Position numbers and translations under genes: made by a program | In this document: piece by piece, positions 12,001 to 23,958 of the stretch | Numbering within the stretch: the first letter of the stretch is position 1 | How the letters are laid out: each line of letters starts with the position of its first letter | Notes under the pieces: model-generated | Databases searched by the model: none | What the model saw: only the letters and a program-made list of their open reading frames with translations | What the model was told of the DNA's origin: nothing | Source of the DNA: Zychaea mexicana | Lineage: Eukaryota; Mucoromycota; Mucoromycetes; Mucorales; Lichtheimiaceae | Length of the DNA: 64,000 bases | Direction of reading: 5' to 3' | Assembly: GCF_025766255.1 (NCBI RefSeq) | Contig: NW_026516758.1 | Coordinates: forward strand, 62,001-126,000

Positions 12001-13392
12001 TTTCCAAGCTCCTCTCTTCCCTGCTCGTCTAATTACGCTTTTTTAATCTGCGACTAACGCTGAACAATCTCGCGAGTTGCCAAAGCCCATAAAAAAAAGC
12101 CCAAAACCCTATTAAAATACTACGGGCGATGACAACAATAGCAACGACAATAAATTTACGCGGGTCGGGTTTTACAAAATTGAGAGTAAAACAGTATTAG
12201 GATTAGTGTTGTTGCGTATATTGGTCAATTGACAACCACCATGACAGTTGCCGAAAATGGGCAGTGACAAATCTGAGTAACGTTGCAAGATCAGCATTTT
12301 GTGATACTTAGAGAATTATGTATGCGAAAGCGCTTCCATTCCGCTTGCTTTCTCTCACTTGGCCTTGTTCTAAAGCACATGAGCTGGTTGTATGATTTGA
12401 AGATAAGAAACTATAAAAGTAGATGGATACTTTAAAGTACAGCCGTTCATAACAGATGGAAGAAGCTCCAAACGCGCGTAGATATACGCGTAAACGTGTG
12501 CGCAAACGGCAGAGAAAAAGAGAGAATGACTAAAAAAAGAACCTAGTACCAGTCAAAACTTTGATTTTTTTTTTCTACATCAACCAATGACCTAACTCAT
12601 TATCTTTAGGGATTGCACAACAACGGCCTTTGCTTCTGTGTCTGTGTGGTAGTCGTATATGAAAGCAATGTCATGGAAAGGACCGTTGTTCTCGAAAGCG
12701 ATCTTGTACGCCCTCTTCTATTAAAAGAACTTAATGCCGACCTGCTGCTTGCGCGTTTATTCATTTGGCGGGACAAAAAACGTCTGTGCTTTTTACCATA
12801 TGCGACAACGTACCTCGGTTCTGGGGCAAGCTATCGTCCACGAGGTGGACGAATAAGAATCGTACGACTGAGAGCCAACAACAGGTTTTATAGTAATAAT
12901 AAACGGCTTTCAAACTTGTCATAGTAGCCGTTCTATCACACACACATTCTCTCTCATTATACTGTGTTCTCTCTCTCTGGAGTATTGTTACTCCAATCTT
13001 CACTCTCTCTCTCCTTCTCTCTTACCTATCAACATACTCCCCCCAAAAAACCTCTTTGCTGACCTACCATTACGTATGCTTCATGAATGGCCAATTACCG
13101 CTTTTGGACAGCAAGACGTATCCGTACCCATTATGCGAGAAGGCCGTGGTAAAGGACTTTAATATAAAAAGGACCAAGGGGAAAAACCGACAAACTGGGA
13201 TAAAGGGGGACCTGTTTGACATTACTGTTGTAATCTTCTTCATATAACTTGTTGCTTATATTAAACGCTCTATTTTCTGTTTTCAATATCACTCCCCAAA
13301 TGTGATATAAGGCCAACGAAAAACAGGACGACAACGACAACGACAACCGCCACCATCACCATCACCATCGACAGTAGAAGAAGAAGAAAACA
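9057..13392. other. Gene-poor stretch, possibly with relics
   Basis: No gene could be assembled in about 4.3 kb. The stretch 10735-10990 (+) reads as protein-like sequence (FFRAIFRSFKETPVV, then a Cys/Phe-rich run). The frame at 12613-12924 (+) has a fairly ordinary codon mix. Neither has a family match, splice support or a partner, so both may be relics of older genes. A CT-rich tract at 12960-13020 precedes the next gene. Confidence 0.4.
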
Positions 13393-13750
13393 ATGACAGA
13401 TACAACAGCAACATCTACTACCATTACTACTCCTACTACTACTACTACAACTACTACCACCACCCGACCATTGTCAGCAACACTGGTGGTCCAGGTAGAT
13501 CCCTGTCGTCGTACTTACACCAGTGACGATAATTATGCAAATATGCCAGCCGTATGTGAATGCGGTCGTACACTGATGGCTGGATGGCAATGCAACTTTT
13601 GTCGCAAAAACTGTCTTTATTGCCACCGCGCGCTTACAACCGATCCTCAAGATTACTGCGATCGGTGTTTCTGTCTTTGTAACGTGCATGGCCTTTACCA
13701 TCATTACAATGTCAAGACCGGTTACCGACTTGTTCAGTGTCCTTCCTGTC

Positions 13751-13783
<33 letters not shown>

Positions 13784-13791
13784 CCCGATAA
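13393..13791 (+). CDS. Small Cys-rich, probably zinc-binding protein
   Basis: A 132-residue single-exon gene in three parts. Residues 1-25 are poly-Thr/Ser. Residues about 55-120 are Cys/His-rich: CECGRTLMAGWQCNFC, then CLYCHRA, DYCDRCFCLCNVHG and VQCPSC. A poly-Gln tail follows. The repeated CxxC pairs and nearby His resemble two or three small zinc ribbons, with at least twelve Cys in about 65 residues, so metal binding is likely. I cannot match it to a named family. The ATG at 13393 follows an A-rich leader and is the only in-frame start before the Thr tract. The poly-Thr and poly-Gln ends come from repeating ACT and CAA codons, so their lengths are probably variable between strains. Its site of action is unknown. 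Confidence 0.7.
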
Positions 13792-14221
13792 ATTTCTGTA
13801 ACCTTAACACGCACCCCAACATCTTTCTTACATACCTCTCCTTTGAACTGTACCTATTTATTATATATGCATGTGTTTTTTAGCCTTTGTTTTGTTCATT
13901 CGTTCGTATTGCTCTTTTACATCAATTTCATTGTTCATTGTTCCTCATTCTCGTTCGTCAACTTCCTTTTTCTTTTCCTATCTGTTTTTCTTCATATCTT
14001 GTTATTACAGTATTTACAAATATAACTCAAATCAGAATATTAAAAGCCAGTAAAACCATGCACTGTTGTGAATTTGTTAAAAATTACCCTAGAGGGAGAA
14101 AAGAATTATATGCAGAAGCGTTATGTACACTAAGCGTAATATTAAAGAGCGAGCTAGGCCAATATGTTGTGTGTGTAGAGGATGGAACGGGACGGAGGAG
14201 TTTAAGAGAAAGGGTATGTGT

Positions 14222-16207
14222 TTAGTTTCGTTGATTCAACTTGGCTTCAAGAGCAGTTATACGCTCCATTAATGGTTTGGCAGTCTGATCAGCAGTGTCC
14301 TTGACCAACGCCTGGATCGCCTGCATCATGGCTGGTGAGATGATCCGAGGCACCTGGCTATTGCTTGTCAGGTCAATCGGCACAGCCTGCGCTGCCCGCA
14401 CTGGGTCCACCAGATGCGCAATGAACTCCTCATGGCTACGCAAGATCAGCTCGATATTTGCCATGATTTCCTGCAACCGTGTCGGGAATTTTGGATTGAG
14501 CACCGTCGTTCGGAATCCGTCAAGGTATTCCGTCAAACTTGTCTGCTTTTCTTCCAAAGTCTTGATCTTATCATACAGTTCTGCGTTCTGGGCAGCAACA
14601 TCGTCAGCTTCGCCGTCATCCCTACTTGCTTCTAAACGTCGTCGCTTCATTTGTCTGTCCGTGTCGGCGACATCTTGATCACTGTTGGCTGTCTTTCGTC
14701 GCTGTTGCTGTTGTTCCTGCTGGGAATCGCCGAGTCGTGCAAGCTGGGCTTCGTCAACCTGATACCAGCTCTCGGCCATTTCCAGCTGACTGTTTGTCAG
14801 GGCAAGATCCCGCGCAATGTCTTGTACACTTCTGCTGACAGCCGCCAAATGGGTTTGTTGTTGTTCTGGTTGTGATGCCTTATCCGTAATGTGTTCCAGT
14901 TGCTTTTGGATTGAATCGATCTTGCGATTAAGCTGTCCCAAGTCATTCCGCAAGTGTTGTACAACGCTCATGTCCACCTTTGACGCTGCTGCTGTTGCTG
15001 CCGCTGCTATCATTGTATTATTTGATGCCGCATTTTTACTGATCTTGCCTTCCATCTCCTTGATCTTAGACCCCAGCATGATCCACTCATCCAATCCATT
15101 CAACTGTTTTCGTAACTCGTCCTTGTTGTTTGCAAACTTTTGAATTTCGGATCGCACCAGTTCTGCATGTTTTGCTTGGGTATCTTTTGGTGATGCTTCT
15201 GTCGAGGATTGTTGTTGTTGTTGCTTTTGTACCAGGTTATGGTTTTGTTCGATCAACTGCAAGACTGAAGTTTTGATGTCCTCTAAATCGTCCGGTCGAA
15301 ACTGCTTCCTGACAAGTTCACCAACATCTTTTGCCACTTCAGCACGCAGTTCGTTTTTGTACTTTGCACTTGAAAGTCCATGAAACCTGTCACGAAGTTC
15401 GCTGAATGCCTGTTTGTTCTGTCCCCGCAGCGTCTCGATTTGATCATTGACGAGCCTTGTGAGCTCTGTTCGCGTCTCTCTGCATATGTCTGAGATCTGC
15501 TTGTTTCCGCTTTCAATATTCAGTTTGGTACGATCTAATTTAGAGATCTCTTCGTTGATTTCGTTTTGGACTTTCTTGATATGATTGTCAACTTCTAGAA
15601 GGCCCTTGCGCATGTCATTCTCGAGACTTCGGTCGCAATCGTTTGCGGATCGTTTGCAGATGTCGCGGATTGCATCCTGGAGCCACTTTACCATAGATTG
15701 CTCGACAATTTTTTGTCTAACAAACAACCTTTCGTTAGAAATCTCAAACTGTGTCGAAGAGGCCTTATCACTTACTTGCTTTCCGCAACCTTGATCTGTT
15801 CATCAAGCTTTCTAATTTCACCAGCTATGTTTTAATGAAAAACGAACAAACACTTTTTAGACATTGGTGAAAAAAGTGAGGTCGACACCTGATCTTTTTA
15901 AACATACATAGTTTGTCAAAGCTTTCATTCGCTGGCAAGACAGACGTGGGTGTTGATAATGAATGCAGAATGCCTTCTAGTGTCTTTTTCTTTTCTGTTT
16001 TCGCAACGATGTCTTTATGATAATTGGCAACAGCGTGCAAGGATCTATTTTCGACGTCAATGAATCAGCTCGTCTCCTTTTTGTTGACATGAGATCGTAA
16101 AAAACGATAGCTGGTGGTAGTAATGGTTTTTTTTTGGTATTTTACCGAATCGCATTTCCAATTCGATTTTCGCTACTCGTGCTCGAGCTGGAACCTGAGC
16201 CTGACAT
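14222..16207 (-). CDS. Coiled-coil protein, 580 aa, four exons
   Basis: Exons (minus) 16207-16146, 16044-15908, 15824-15776 and 15716-14222. The introns are 101, 83 and 59 nt, all GT-AG; the last has a CTAAC branch site. Phases agree throughout and give 580 residues starting MSGSGSSSSTSSENRIGNAI. Exon 3 (49 nt) joins to KQKIVEQSMVKWLQDAIRD without a gap. The protein is almost wholly helical and charged, with long coiled-coil stretches at about 65-250 and 300-400, and again at the C-terminus (MERITALEAKLNQRN). Gln-rich breaks and a basic patch with KRRRLEAS near residue 415 interrupt it; the patch may be a nuclear signal. No domain is recognised. It is probably a structural or scaffold protein. 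The intergenic region above it is shared head to head with the ankyrin/anillin-like gene. Confidence 0.8.
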
Positions 16208-17376
16208 TGTTAGTGTAGTCGATTTATTATTAAAAATCCAAAAGAAAACAGAGAAAGCGAGCGCTTGGTAAACTCGCGCTCACGCGTTTTGAAAATTTCT
16301 GCTTTTGGTTCCAGCATAAGAATCAAATGTTGCTGCTGGCGCTGTAAGCATGACAAGGAACTAATCTTGCTTGGACTATCGTTGTCACGAACAGAACAAT
16401 AGTGCACAAGCCGAAAGCTAGAAAGCAAATGCGCAAAGTGAAAAGCATATGTGTTTGTAGATAACCGAAATGCACTGCTAAATTAAATCAGTAATTATCT
16501 GTAGTCGTCAGTCGTACAATGTGATGGAACATGTAACTGAGGCTAGGGCTCATTACCAGCAAGAAAAGAGTGTGGGCAATTTGGACAGCGCAAGAGCGAC
16601 CTAGAATACATGGGCTGATACAGCAAGCAACTTTCATTGCATAATCCGCACGCTCTCCTTTTTCCTTTTCAGCCGCAGTGTCTACTGATTATGTTATATG
16701 TTTGGAACAAAGAATGTTTGTGGTGTCGTTGAAGATATAAATGCATTCAATGCTACACCAATAAAAGAAGTATAAATATGCGGCAGTTGGTGTGTACATG
16801 CAGCCACAGCCTGTGTTCCACTTGTAGAAAACTGGTCCCTTTTTCTCATCGAATCGTTGAGCATTCCTTGCTGATGATCCGTATTACTTTGTCGAACTAT
16901 CCATGTCTTTTAGGTTGAATTAAAAAGATAAGGCTCGTGGGGTTTGAAGGTATGGGGAGATAATCAGGAGGAAGAGGAGGTTGATAGTGTGAACAGACTG
17001 TTATTGCTGCCTTCGGATCCCCTTGCTCTTCTGTGTGCCATGTAATATCACATATCTTAAGTATGTGCCTTTACTTTAAATTAGGCCATTCAAATTGAAA
17101 ACCAAAATTGCCCCACTTCCTTTAAAGGAAGAACGCTCGTGTTCTGAGACCTTTCTTAAAAAAACACACAGCAATTACTGCAACCCATTGTATAACATAT
17201 CCATTCCTTTCTCTCTCTCTCTCTCCCTCGGATCCTCACTCTCGTTTCCTTCCTTCCTTCCTTCTTTCTTTCTTTCTCGCTCGATCCGACGCCTATTCTT
17301 TGCCTTCTTCTGTTTTACTAGAATCCTACGGCTGAAATAAAAAACATAAGCACTGTTGCTGGCAACAAACAACTCA
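16208..17376. promoter_or_regulatory. Divergent intergenic region with CT/CCTT tracts
   Basis: About 1.2 kb lies between head-to-head starts at 16207 (-) and 17377 (+). It contains TATAAAT-like runs at 16736-16742 and 16772-16778. A pyrimidine tract, (CT)n at about 17210-17226 and CCTT/CTTT repeats at about 17246-17279, lies just before the plus-strand gene. Such CT leaders are common next to fungal start sites. No coding sequence seen. Confidence 0.45.
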
Positions 17377-20300
17377 ATGACGGTGAATTCAACATCTGCA
17401 CTTGTTGTCGAATGGTCTCATGCAGTGCAACAAGTCGACCTTTACCGGGTCCAACAGCTTCTCGACACGAATCCTGATCTGCTATGGACACCGCTAACTT
17501 GGGATCCCGAACGGGACGCATCGCATGTAATCACCCAACTCGTTGTCGTTCAGAATCTCGGCCCATCGCTTGAGAATCTATGTGCCATTCCGTATACGCT
17601 TATTCAGTATTGTGAACCAAGCCCTGGAGAAGTTCCCTCGGTCGCTCAGGTACAAACTGAAGATCTTTTGTACTTTTTAATTGATGTAAGTAACTTATCT
17701 CTATAGTGCATTCTCCCCGTATTTTTATGTATAAATGCACGCGTCGTGTCCATTAGCACACGATAGCAGGCTCATACATACTGAAAATCGGTTACATTTC
17801 CTGATTTGTTGATGATAGCAATCAAGTATCCATGATTTCAATCGCTGCATGTGGGGGAACTGCAAAAACACAACACTGCACCTCGTTAGTTTCCTCGGTC
17901 ATACACAAGTTGCACGACGCTTAGTTGTCGATAAAGGTGTACCCATGGACATACCTAACGATTTCGGTTGCATTCCGCGCGATGTGGCGCAAATCGACAC
18001 CATGGTTCATCTTTTGGGCGGATCGAACCATCAGCAACAACAACAGCGTGATGAAAAAAAACAGCAGCGACATATGTTAAACGACGAAAAGGCGAAACCA
18101 AAATATGCTTCAGCCGATCGTTTTAAACAGCTCAAGGAGTTGGCTGAAACAAGTGCAAGCAAGAAAAATGCAAACAATTCGACGCGTCAAGCCGAAGGTC
18201 GGTACTTCCGTGCAGGCCATGTTGCTGAGAGCAAAAAGAAAGTATTGAACGACGAGGAGGCCGAATTGGAAAAGCAGCGTGCTCGAAGGAGGGCAGAAGT
18301 AGCACAATTAGCGAAACGATCCGCAGTCAAGAGCAATCCTTTGTTTCGAAAATTCGAGCAACAGCAAGGCGTCAGCAAACCCCGTCGAGCATTTGTTGTC
18401 AAGGACCAACAGCAACAGCAGCAAAGCGGCGGCGGGAACAATGGCGCTGATTCCTCGGCAACTACTATAACTAGTAGTACCGACACAGTTACAGCAGAAC
18501 AAAGCCCCGCCGCTGATATGCAGAGACAGCCATCACAGGATGCTGATTCAACGGTGGCTTTGGAAGAAGAATTCGAAGAAGGAGACGAAACATCAGCGAG
18601 GCCGAAACGAAACTCCAAAGTGATTTCTTCTTTAAGGAACAAGACGTATGTTTCCGCAAGTGTGTTTCGACAAGGCGATGATACGTCACCGGGAGCTCGG
18701 ATCAAACCATCACCGTCCGTATCATCCTGCTCCATGGGAAGAGCGAGCAGCAGCGATATGAGTACAGATGTTGATATTAAAATCAAAGAAACCAAGGATA
18801 CCATCGTGATCCCAGAACCAGTCTCGCCGGTACAAGATCGTCGATCACTGACTATCAATGAAATACAGGTCACACAAGAACTGGAAGCAGAAAACTCGGA
18901 TCGACGGCGACTTAGTGGCAGCCAGAAGGCCCATTGGTCTATCGCCTTGAACTCCTGGTCCTCAGTATTGGATGGTACGATTGAACGGAATGAGCCAGCA
19001 GCTTCTGAGACTTCCTTTGGCTCTGATTATCATGATAGCGACGATGGCGATGAATGGTTTGATAGTCAAGAAGACCATATCCAACATGTCCGAACCAAAA
19101 AATCCAAAGCAAGTATAAAATCAACCGCATCTGTTACCAAAGCAACCAACAACGCGTCTGTCCAGATGCCAAAAGCATATTATATCGGCAGTCTTCCCGA
19201 CTTACCGTCAGAATCAACAGACGATCAGCTTGTAACAACTGACGCTAATCGTCAACAAGAACAAGAACAACAACAAAGATCTGCCTCTCCTCCGGCAGCA
19301 TCGGCAGTAAAACACCACGACGATGTTGGCAGCACAGCAGTGCGAATTATATCACGAAGCCGAACTAATACCGACGCATCATCTTCACCAAGCGTGCTGA
19401 CTGACAACAGCAGCACTAGCACTAGCACCAGCAGTTCCTCATCATCCTCTTCACCATCTACCGTTTCCCCTTCATCACCTGTCATCATGCCACCACTCGC
19501 CGTTATTCCAGAAAAGAATAGTAAAAATGACAATTCGCTATTGTTTGACAACAACACCAGTGACGATGGTAACGATCATAGCAATGATTTCAAGCCGAAC
19601 TACGGCAGCGTTTCTGTTCGCTCCACCTCACGATACGTCCGACGCCTGTCGCAAGCACAAAATGCATATCTTAAGCAACAGCAACAGCAACAACAATTAG
19701 ACCGGGAACGTAAAGATAGTGAAACAGTCACTTCCTTGCTACATCATAACAGCAGCTCACAACAGTTCAAGATTAAACGTGTACCTGTCAAACTTTCTCC
19801 ATCACAGCAGCAACAACAACAACAACAACAGAAACAACAAGAGCGACAACCACCGCCAACAGGAAGTATAAGCGCCGTTAAAAAATTCCCGAGTCTTCAA
19901 GACTTACAATCCTCCTTACCAGTACACATAATGCAACGACAGCCTTCCTCTCGATACGGAAAGCTTTACTTTCGCGTTAGCAGTATTAGCAACGTTCTGC
20001 TACCTTTACCACGCGAACCTACCTATGTGCGCTGTGTTGTGAGCGATGATCGTTACGAGTACATGTCGCGATACGAAGTGCTGGGCCAATATGTCAAATT
20101 TGATTATGAATGCATTATGGATACATACCCAGATATGATCATCACTATATCACTCCATATCAGGCCCGATTATCATGTCCGTAACAAGATTCCGATCACT
20201 CGTCTATTTTCTACCTCGCGCAACCGTGGTAGAAAGGGTTCTTTGTCAGGCTATATTTTCCAAGAAGATGGATCCATTGGTCGTGCTCGCTTTGCCTTGC

Positions 20301-20755
20301 CTCATATGATCGATAGCTGCTACGAACGTCCTTACGCTACCCAATTCGATTGTTTCAATGCATGGTCTGCTCGGTATCATCATCACCATCATCATCACCA
20401 TAAGTCACAAAAAAACCGTGGCAGAGAAGATGATCTTGAAGGGCTTAAAGTGATTGGTAATTTGGAGGTGGAAATGTTGTACTTGCCAGTATCGGATCCA
20501 TCAGCGGTAAGGGATTTCCAAGATACAGCACATTTCTATACATACAAAAACTGCAGACTAATTGTTGTTGTTTTTAAGGTTGTTCCACGGAATCTGCGGG
20601 ATTGTGATATGGCGATCAAAGTGCAACAATGGAACGAGACATTCTGGAACACGGAGCAATTATCCAACACGACCATCTCGGCATCTTCCCCTACCTCTCC
20701 ATCTACTGCTACTAGCAACTCACAGCACTTCAATTCTTCAATTCTGAGAAGCTAG
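17377..20755 (+). CDS. Ankyrin protein with anillin/Bud4-like C-terminus
   Basis: Exons 17377-17685, 17819-20506 and 20579-20755, giving 1,057 residues. Residues about 104-160 (CMWGNCKNTTLHLVSFLGH and on) form a short ankyrin unit. A long disordered, poly-Gln/Ser region follows. At about 815 begins YGKLYFRVSSISNVLLPLPR, which matches the start of the C2-like part of the anillin homology region of Bud4/Mid1/anillin proteins. These proteins organise septins and the contractile ring at the cortex. The last exon starts VVPRNLRDCDMAIKVQQWNE, the linker normally leading into the anillin PH domain. Instead a Ser/Thr-rich tail and a stop follow, so the PH domain is absent. The second intron (72 nt, CTAAT branch) is a multiple of three with no stop; retaining it would insert 24 residues. 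A role in septation or bud/branch-site marking is inferred from the family only. Confidence 0.75.
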
Positions 20756-21641
20756 AAAAAATCCCAAACCCACATCCACACCCACATATATCGTTCTACT
20801 CCATATTCTATTTTCAATTTAGTATTCTCTCCATTTCCTGCAATCTTTGTTACGATAACGGTACTCATGGCTCCAGCCCGTACTTCCACTAGCTCCATCA
20901 TCCTTCTCTTTTTTGTAAACCTTCCATCTTTTCTCTTAGTATATACGCTTCATTCTCTTCCATTCATATTCCCACCCGCCATAATCTTGACATGTCATTA
21001 TATCTTCTTTGCATAACAACGATCAGATAGTTTGCGCTCTGATCCAGTGTATTTATCAATAGTTTGCGATGGCTGTATTTGTTGCTAACAGCTTGAACCT
21101 TGATCATGAGTATTTGAGCTTGAATAGATCATTTCATTACAAGTTCGTCGTCTAGCGAACTCAATGATTGGGTTTGAAAGAGTTTGTATCTACATATCAT
21201 AGCACAGAAAAAGATAAGGAAATCATATAAAAAGGATTAATGATGATTAGGAGATACGGATATGTAGTAAATTACGCATTTGCCATATAATCAAAAAATT
21301 CTTATGTTGCTTGTTTCAAATGAAGGTGCTCGTACACCACATATGCCGCGGTCAGGGTGGAAAGGGGTGATTCTAAAGTGACATCATTTTTTTTGGTAAG
21401 CCTCGTTGTGCGTTATATACACTTTCGCCAATCCGCTACAATGTGAGACACTGTCTATACTGTAATATGCAGAAGCCGAAGAGTTTATAAAATGAGGTCC
21501 GACAGGAATACATCAGACATAGTCGACAAGGGAATGACTTTGCTGATTGTGCTGTTGTCAGCCTTTCTAAGAGCCTTTTGCACCGGAACGATGAAGTCAT
21601 TATCATGGACTAGTTTTCGACCAAGCATTGATATTTTATTC
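20756..21641. other. Gap, 3' flank of the anillin-like gene
   Basis: T/C-rich 3' UTR-like sequence to about 21050, then AT-rich sequence. I looked here for a displaced anillin PH exon and did not find one. No other gene seen. Confidence 0.5.
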
Positions 21642-23958
21642 TCATGATGGCCCTTTAAGATTCACATTTTTCAACGAGAATGCAAGGGCAGCTGTACATA
21701 TTAAGCATACGATGATCAAAAGAGAAGCTTTCTGTAAAGCAGTGCTCAGGCTTTCTGCTACAATCTGCTGTATGTCAGGAGAAAGTGTGTCAACTTTTCG
21801 AATCGAGGTTCTAATAAACTCGGCAATCTTTCAGGAGGAAGACGAGCACATATTGTTATTAGTATTATTAAGTTTCGTATCCCGTGAAGAGTAAGAAGCG
21901 ATCTTTTATGATATTTTCTACATTGCATTGGCAGTAGAATTGCACAGTACGAGTAATTACATTCTTACCTCTGCTGCATCCGGTCCCTGGATTCGATCTG
22001 TCAGCAGGTCTTTCAAGATACTCTGACTGATGCTGGATGCGAGAGCGACGCCCACTGTATACCCAATGTTGCGAAACAACATATACATTGTCATTGCAGG
22101 AGCAACCACTGTATTATAGCATATGATGAAAGAATGAGAAAGGTTTTCATCATAGTAAAGATGCAAGCAACACTACTAAACTTACTTTCGTCCGGCATTG
22201 TACTGGTCACGGCAACAAGCCAACCAACCGTTATGATACCCTGGGTAATGCCTTCCCAAACAAGATCCAGTGTTCCAACTGCAAGTGGGAGTGTGTTGCC
22301 CATCCAATAATAAAAAAGGATTACTGATCCAGTGTACATTATGCTGGTAGAAAACAGCAGCCAATAGAAACGTTTTGTGTAATGCATGCAGCGACCAGCA
22401 ATGACGCATCCTATGGGCACAGAAAGTGATTCAAATAGAAGCCAACAACCAGCTTTCGTAGTGCTAAATTTCAGAACACCCTTCAAATTATAAAATCCGT
22501 TCAGAGATTGACTTCATATGTTTTGCTCAGTTGAAAACCCTTTGTATTACCATTAAAAATTGTGGTATGACAAAGCAGACCACACAAGTCTTCTTTTTCT
22601 TGCACCATATCATATTTGAATATGCTTACCGTTAATGCAGATGTAACATAGGACAAATAGGCGCTGACCTTTTCCTTAGGTACAACGTCGTTGATAATGA
22701 TGTTTGCAAGTGTCAAAACTGTAGTGCCTCCAAAACCTGCGACTACTCGAAAAATAATGACTTGCCAAAAGCTTTACGAAAAGCCACAGCCTATTGAACC
22801 AAGCAGAAATAAAAGATTGATGCAGATCATCACAGGCTTGCGACCAAATACATCGGAAAGCCCACCAACTGTAAAGTGTTATCAATCAGAACAGCGGAAA
22901 ACATCTTTACGTATCAGGTTACTGCTTCATGGTACCAAAACAACAACATACCTGATGCACTGGTCGTGAGAGAAGCAAGGCAATATGAGGTATGTAACCA
23001 AGGCGAAAGATTTGCACTAATTACGGAGGATACGCTTTTGGATACGCTTTTTTCAAAATGGATACGCTTTTGGATACGCTTTTTTCAAATGGATACGCTT
23101 TTGGATACGCTTTTTTCAAAATGGATACGCTTTTGGATACGCTTTTTTCAAATGGATACGCTTTTGGATACGCTTTTTTCAAAATGGATACGCTTTTTTG
23201 AAAATGGATACGCTTTTGGATACGCTTTTTTGAAAATGGATACGCTTTTGGATACGCTTTTTTCAAATGGATACGCTTTTGGATACGCTTTTTTCAAAAT
23301 GGATACGCTTTTTTGAAAATGGATACGCTTTTGGATACGCTTTTTTGAAAATGGATACGCTTTTGGATACGCTTTTGGATACGCTTTTTTCAAAATGGAT
23401 ACGCTTTTGGATACGCTTTTTTCAAATGGATACGCTTTTTTCAAATGGATACGCTTTTTTCAAAATGGATACGCTTTTGGATACGCTTTTTTCAAAATGG
23501 ATACGCTTTTGGATGGTATATCAAAAAAGCATCCATGTAATACTGCACTCGATAGCACATGTCATTGAAAGACTTCAAATCTTACTATGGTACATACCTC
23601 TGAAATTCTGTTCCAACTTGTGTCATGATTGTAAAGATTATAGACATATCCATGGCCGCAAGGAAGGCGCAGTGCACAGACTTTAGGTATTACATAAAAG
23701 GTACAAAGATTAGTACATGATTAAAAAGACGCTATAAAACTGCACTCATTTTTTCCCACGTACCATAGAGTTAATATAGCTAGTTTTAACTTTTCACCAC
23801 ATATTTTCTTATAGCCCTCCGTAGGTAGTCCTCTGTTATTATTTGCTGGTGATAAGGCTGTTTGACGATGAAGATTCTTGTATAGATCTTCGGTTACGTT
23901 TCGACCATTTCATTATCTTTGGTGACATCAATGAAAATTTTATCGTTCGGCGAAATTT
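21642..23958 (-). pseudogene. MFS (DHA2/VBA-like) drug or amino-acid transporter, broken
   Basis: Several exons of a 14-TM-type MFS exporter can be read on the minus strand. A leader sits near 23960-23764, and its reading changes frame. TM1 is at 23680-23598 (AFLAAMDMSIIFTIMTQVG). A 65-nt exon at 23016-22952 carries HTSYCLASLTTSAS. Another from 22868 holds GGLSDVFGRKPVMI. Later come STTKAGCWLLFESLSVP (about 22470) and a 3' exon ending at 21642 (LSTALQKASLLIIVCLICTA). It is dead for several reasons. TAA at 22776-22774 falls where relatives have Gln in AQSFWQ. The sequence jumps from TM4-5 (YLSYVTSALT) almost directly to the late TMs, losing roughly 200 residues. The leader is frameshifted. Intron 23597-23017 is swollen by a minisatellite. 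The family exports drugs or basic amino acids across plasma or vacuolar membranes. Confidence 0.82.
23028..23510. repeat. Minisatellite, 30 units of GGATACGCTTTT type
   Basis: Exactly 483 bp tile into 30 units of four kinds. A is GGATACGCTTTT (12 nt, 14 copies). B is A plus TTCAAAAT (20 nt, 7 copies). C is A plus TTCAAAT (19 nt, 5 copies). D is A plus TTGAAAAT (20 nt, 4 copies). Read on plus the order is ABAC ABAC ABDADAC ABDADA ABACC BABA, so higher-order blocks (ABAC, 63 bp; BDADA) have themselves been copied. The array lies inside one intron of the MFS pseudogene, starting 10 nt from its acceptor AG (at 23018-23017). Long open frames through it on both strands are repeat artefacts. Array length is likely to vary between strains. 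Confidence 0.95.

Noticed and set aside
14295..14678. Plus-strand frames over the coiled-coil gene
   Set aside because: Antisense shadows of a well-supported four-exon gene.
18187..18873. 228-codon antisense frame inside the ankyrin/anillin-like gene
   Set aside because: Shadow of the Gln/Ser-rich coding strand. No family or splice support.
23028..23510. Array considered as CRISPR
   Set aside because: Units are directly adjacent with no unique spacers, and the genome is eukaryotic.
22876..23686. Long open frames on both strands through the GGATACG array
   Set aside because: They are produced by a repeat lacking stops in several frames. The translation is a simple recurring pattern and the array lies in an intron.
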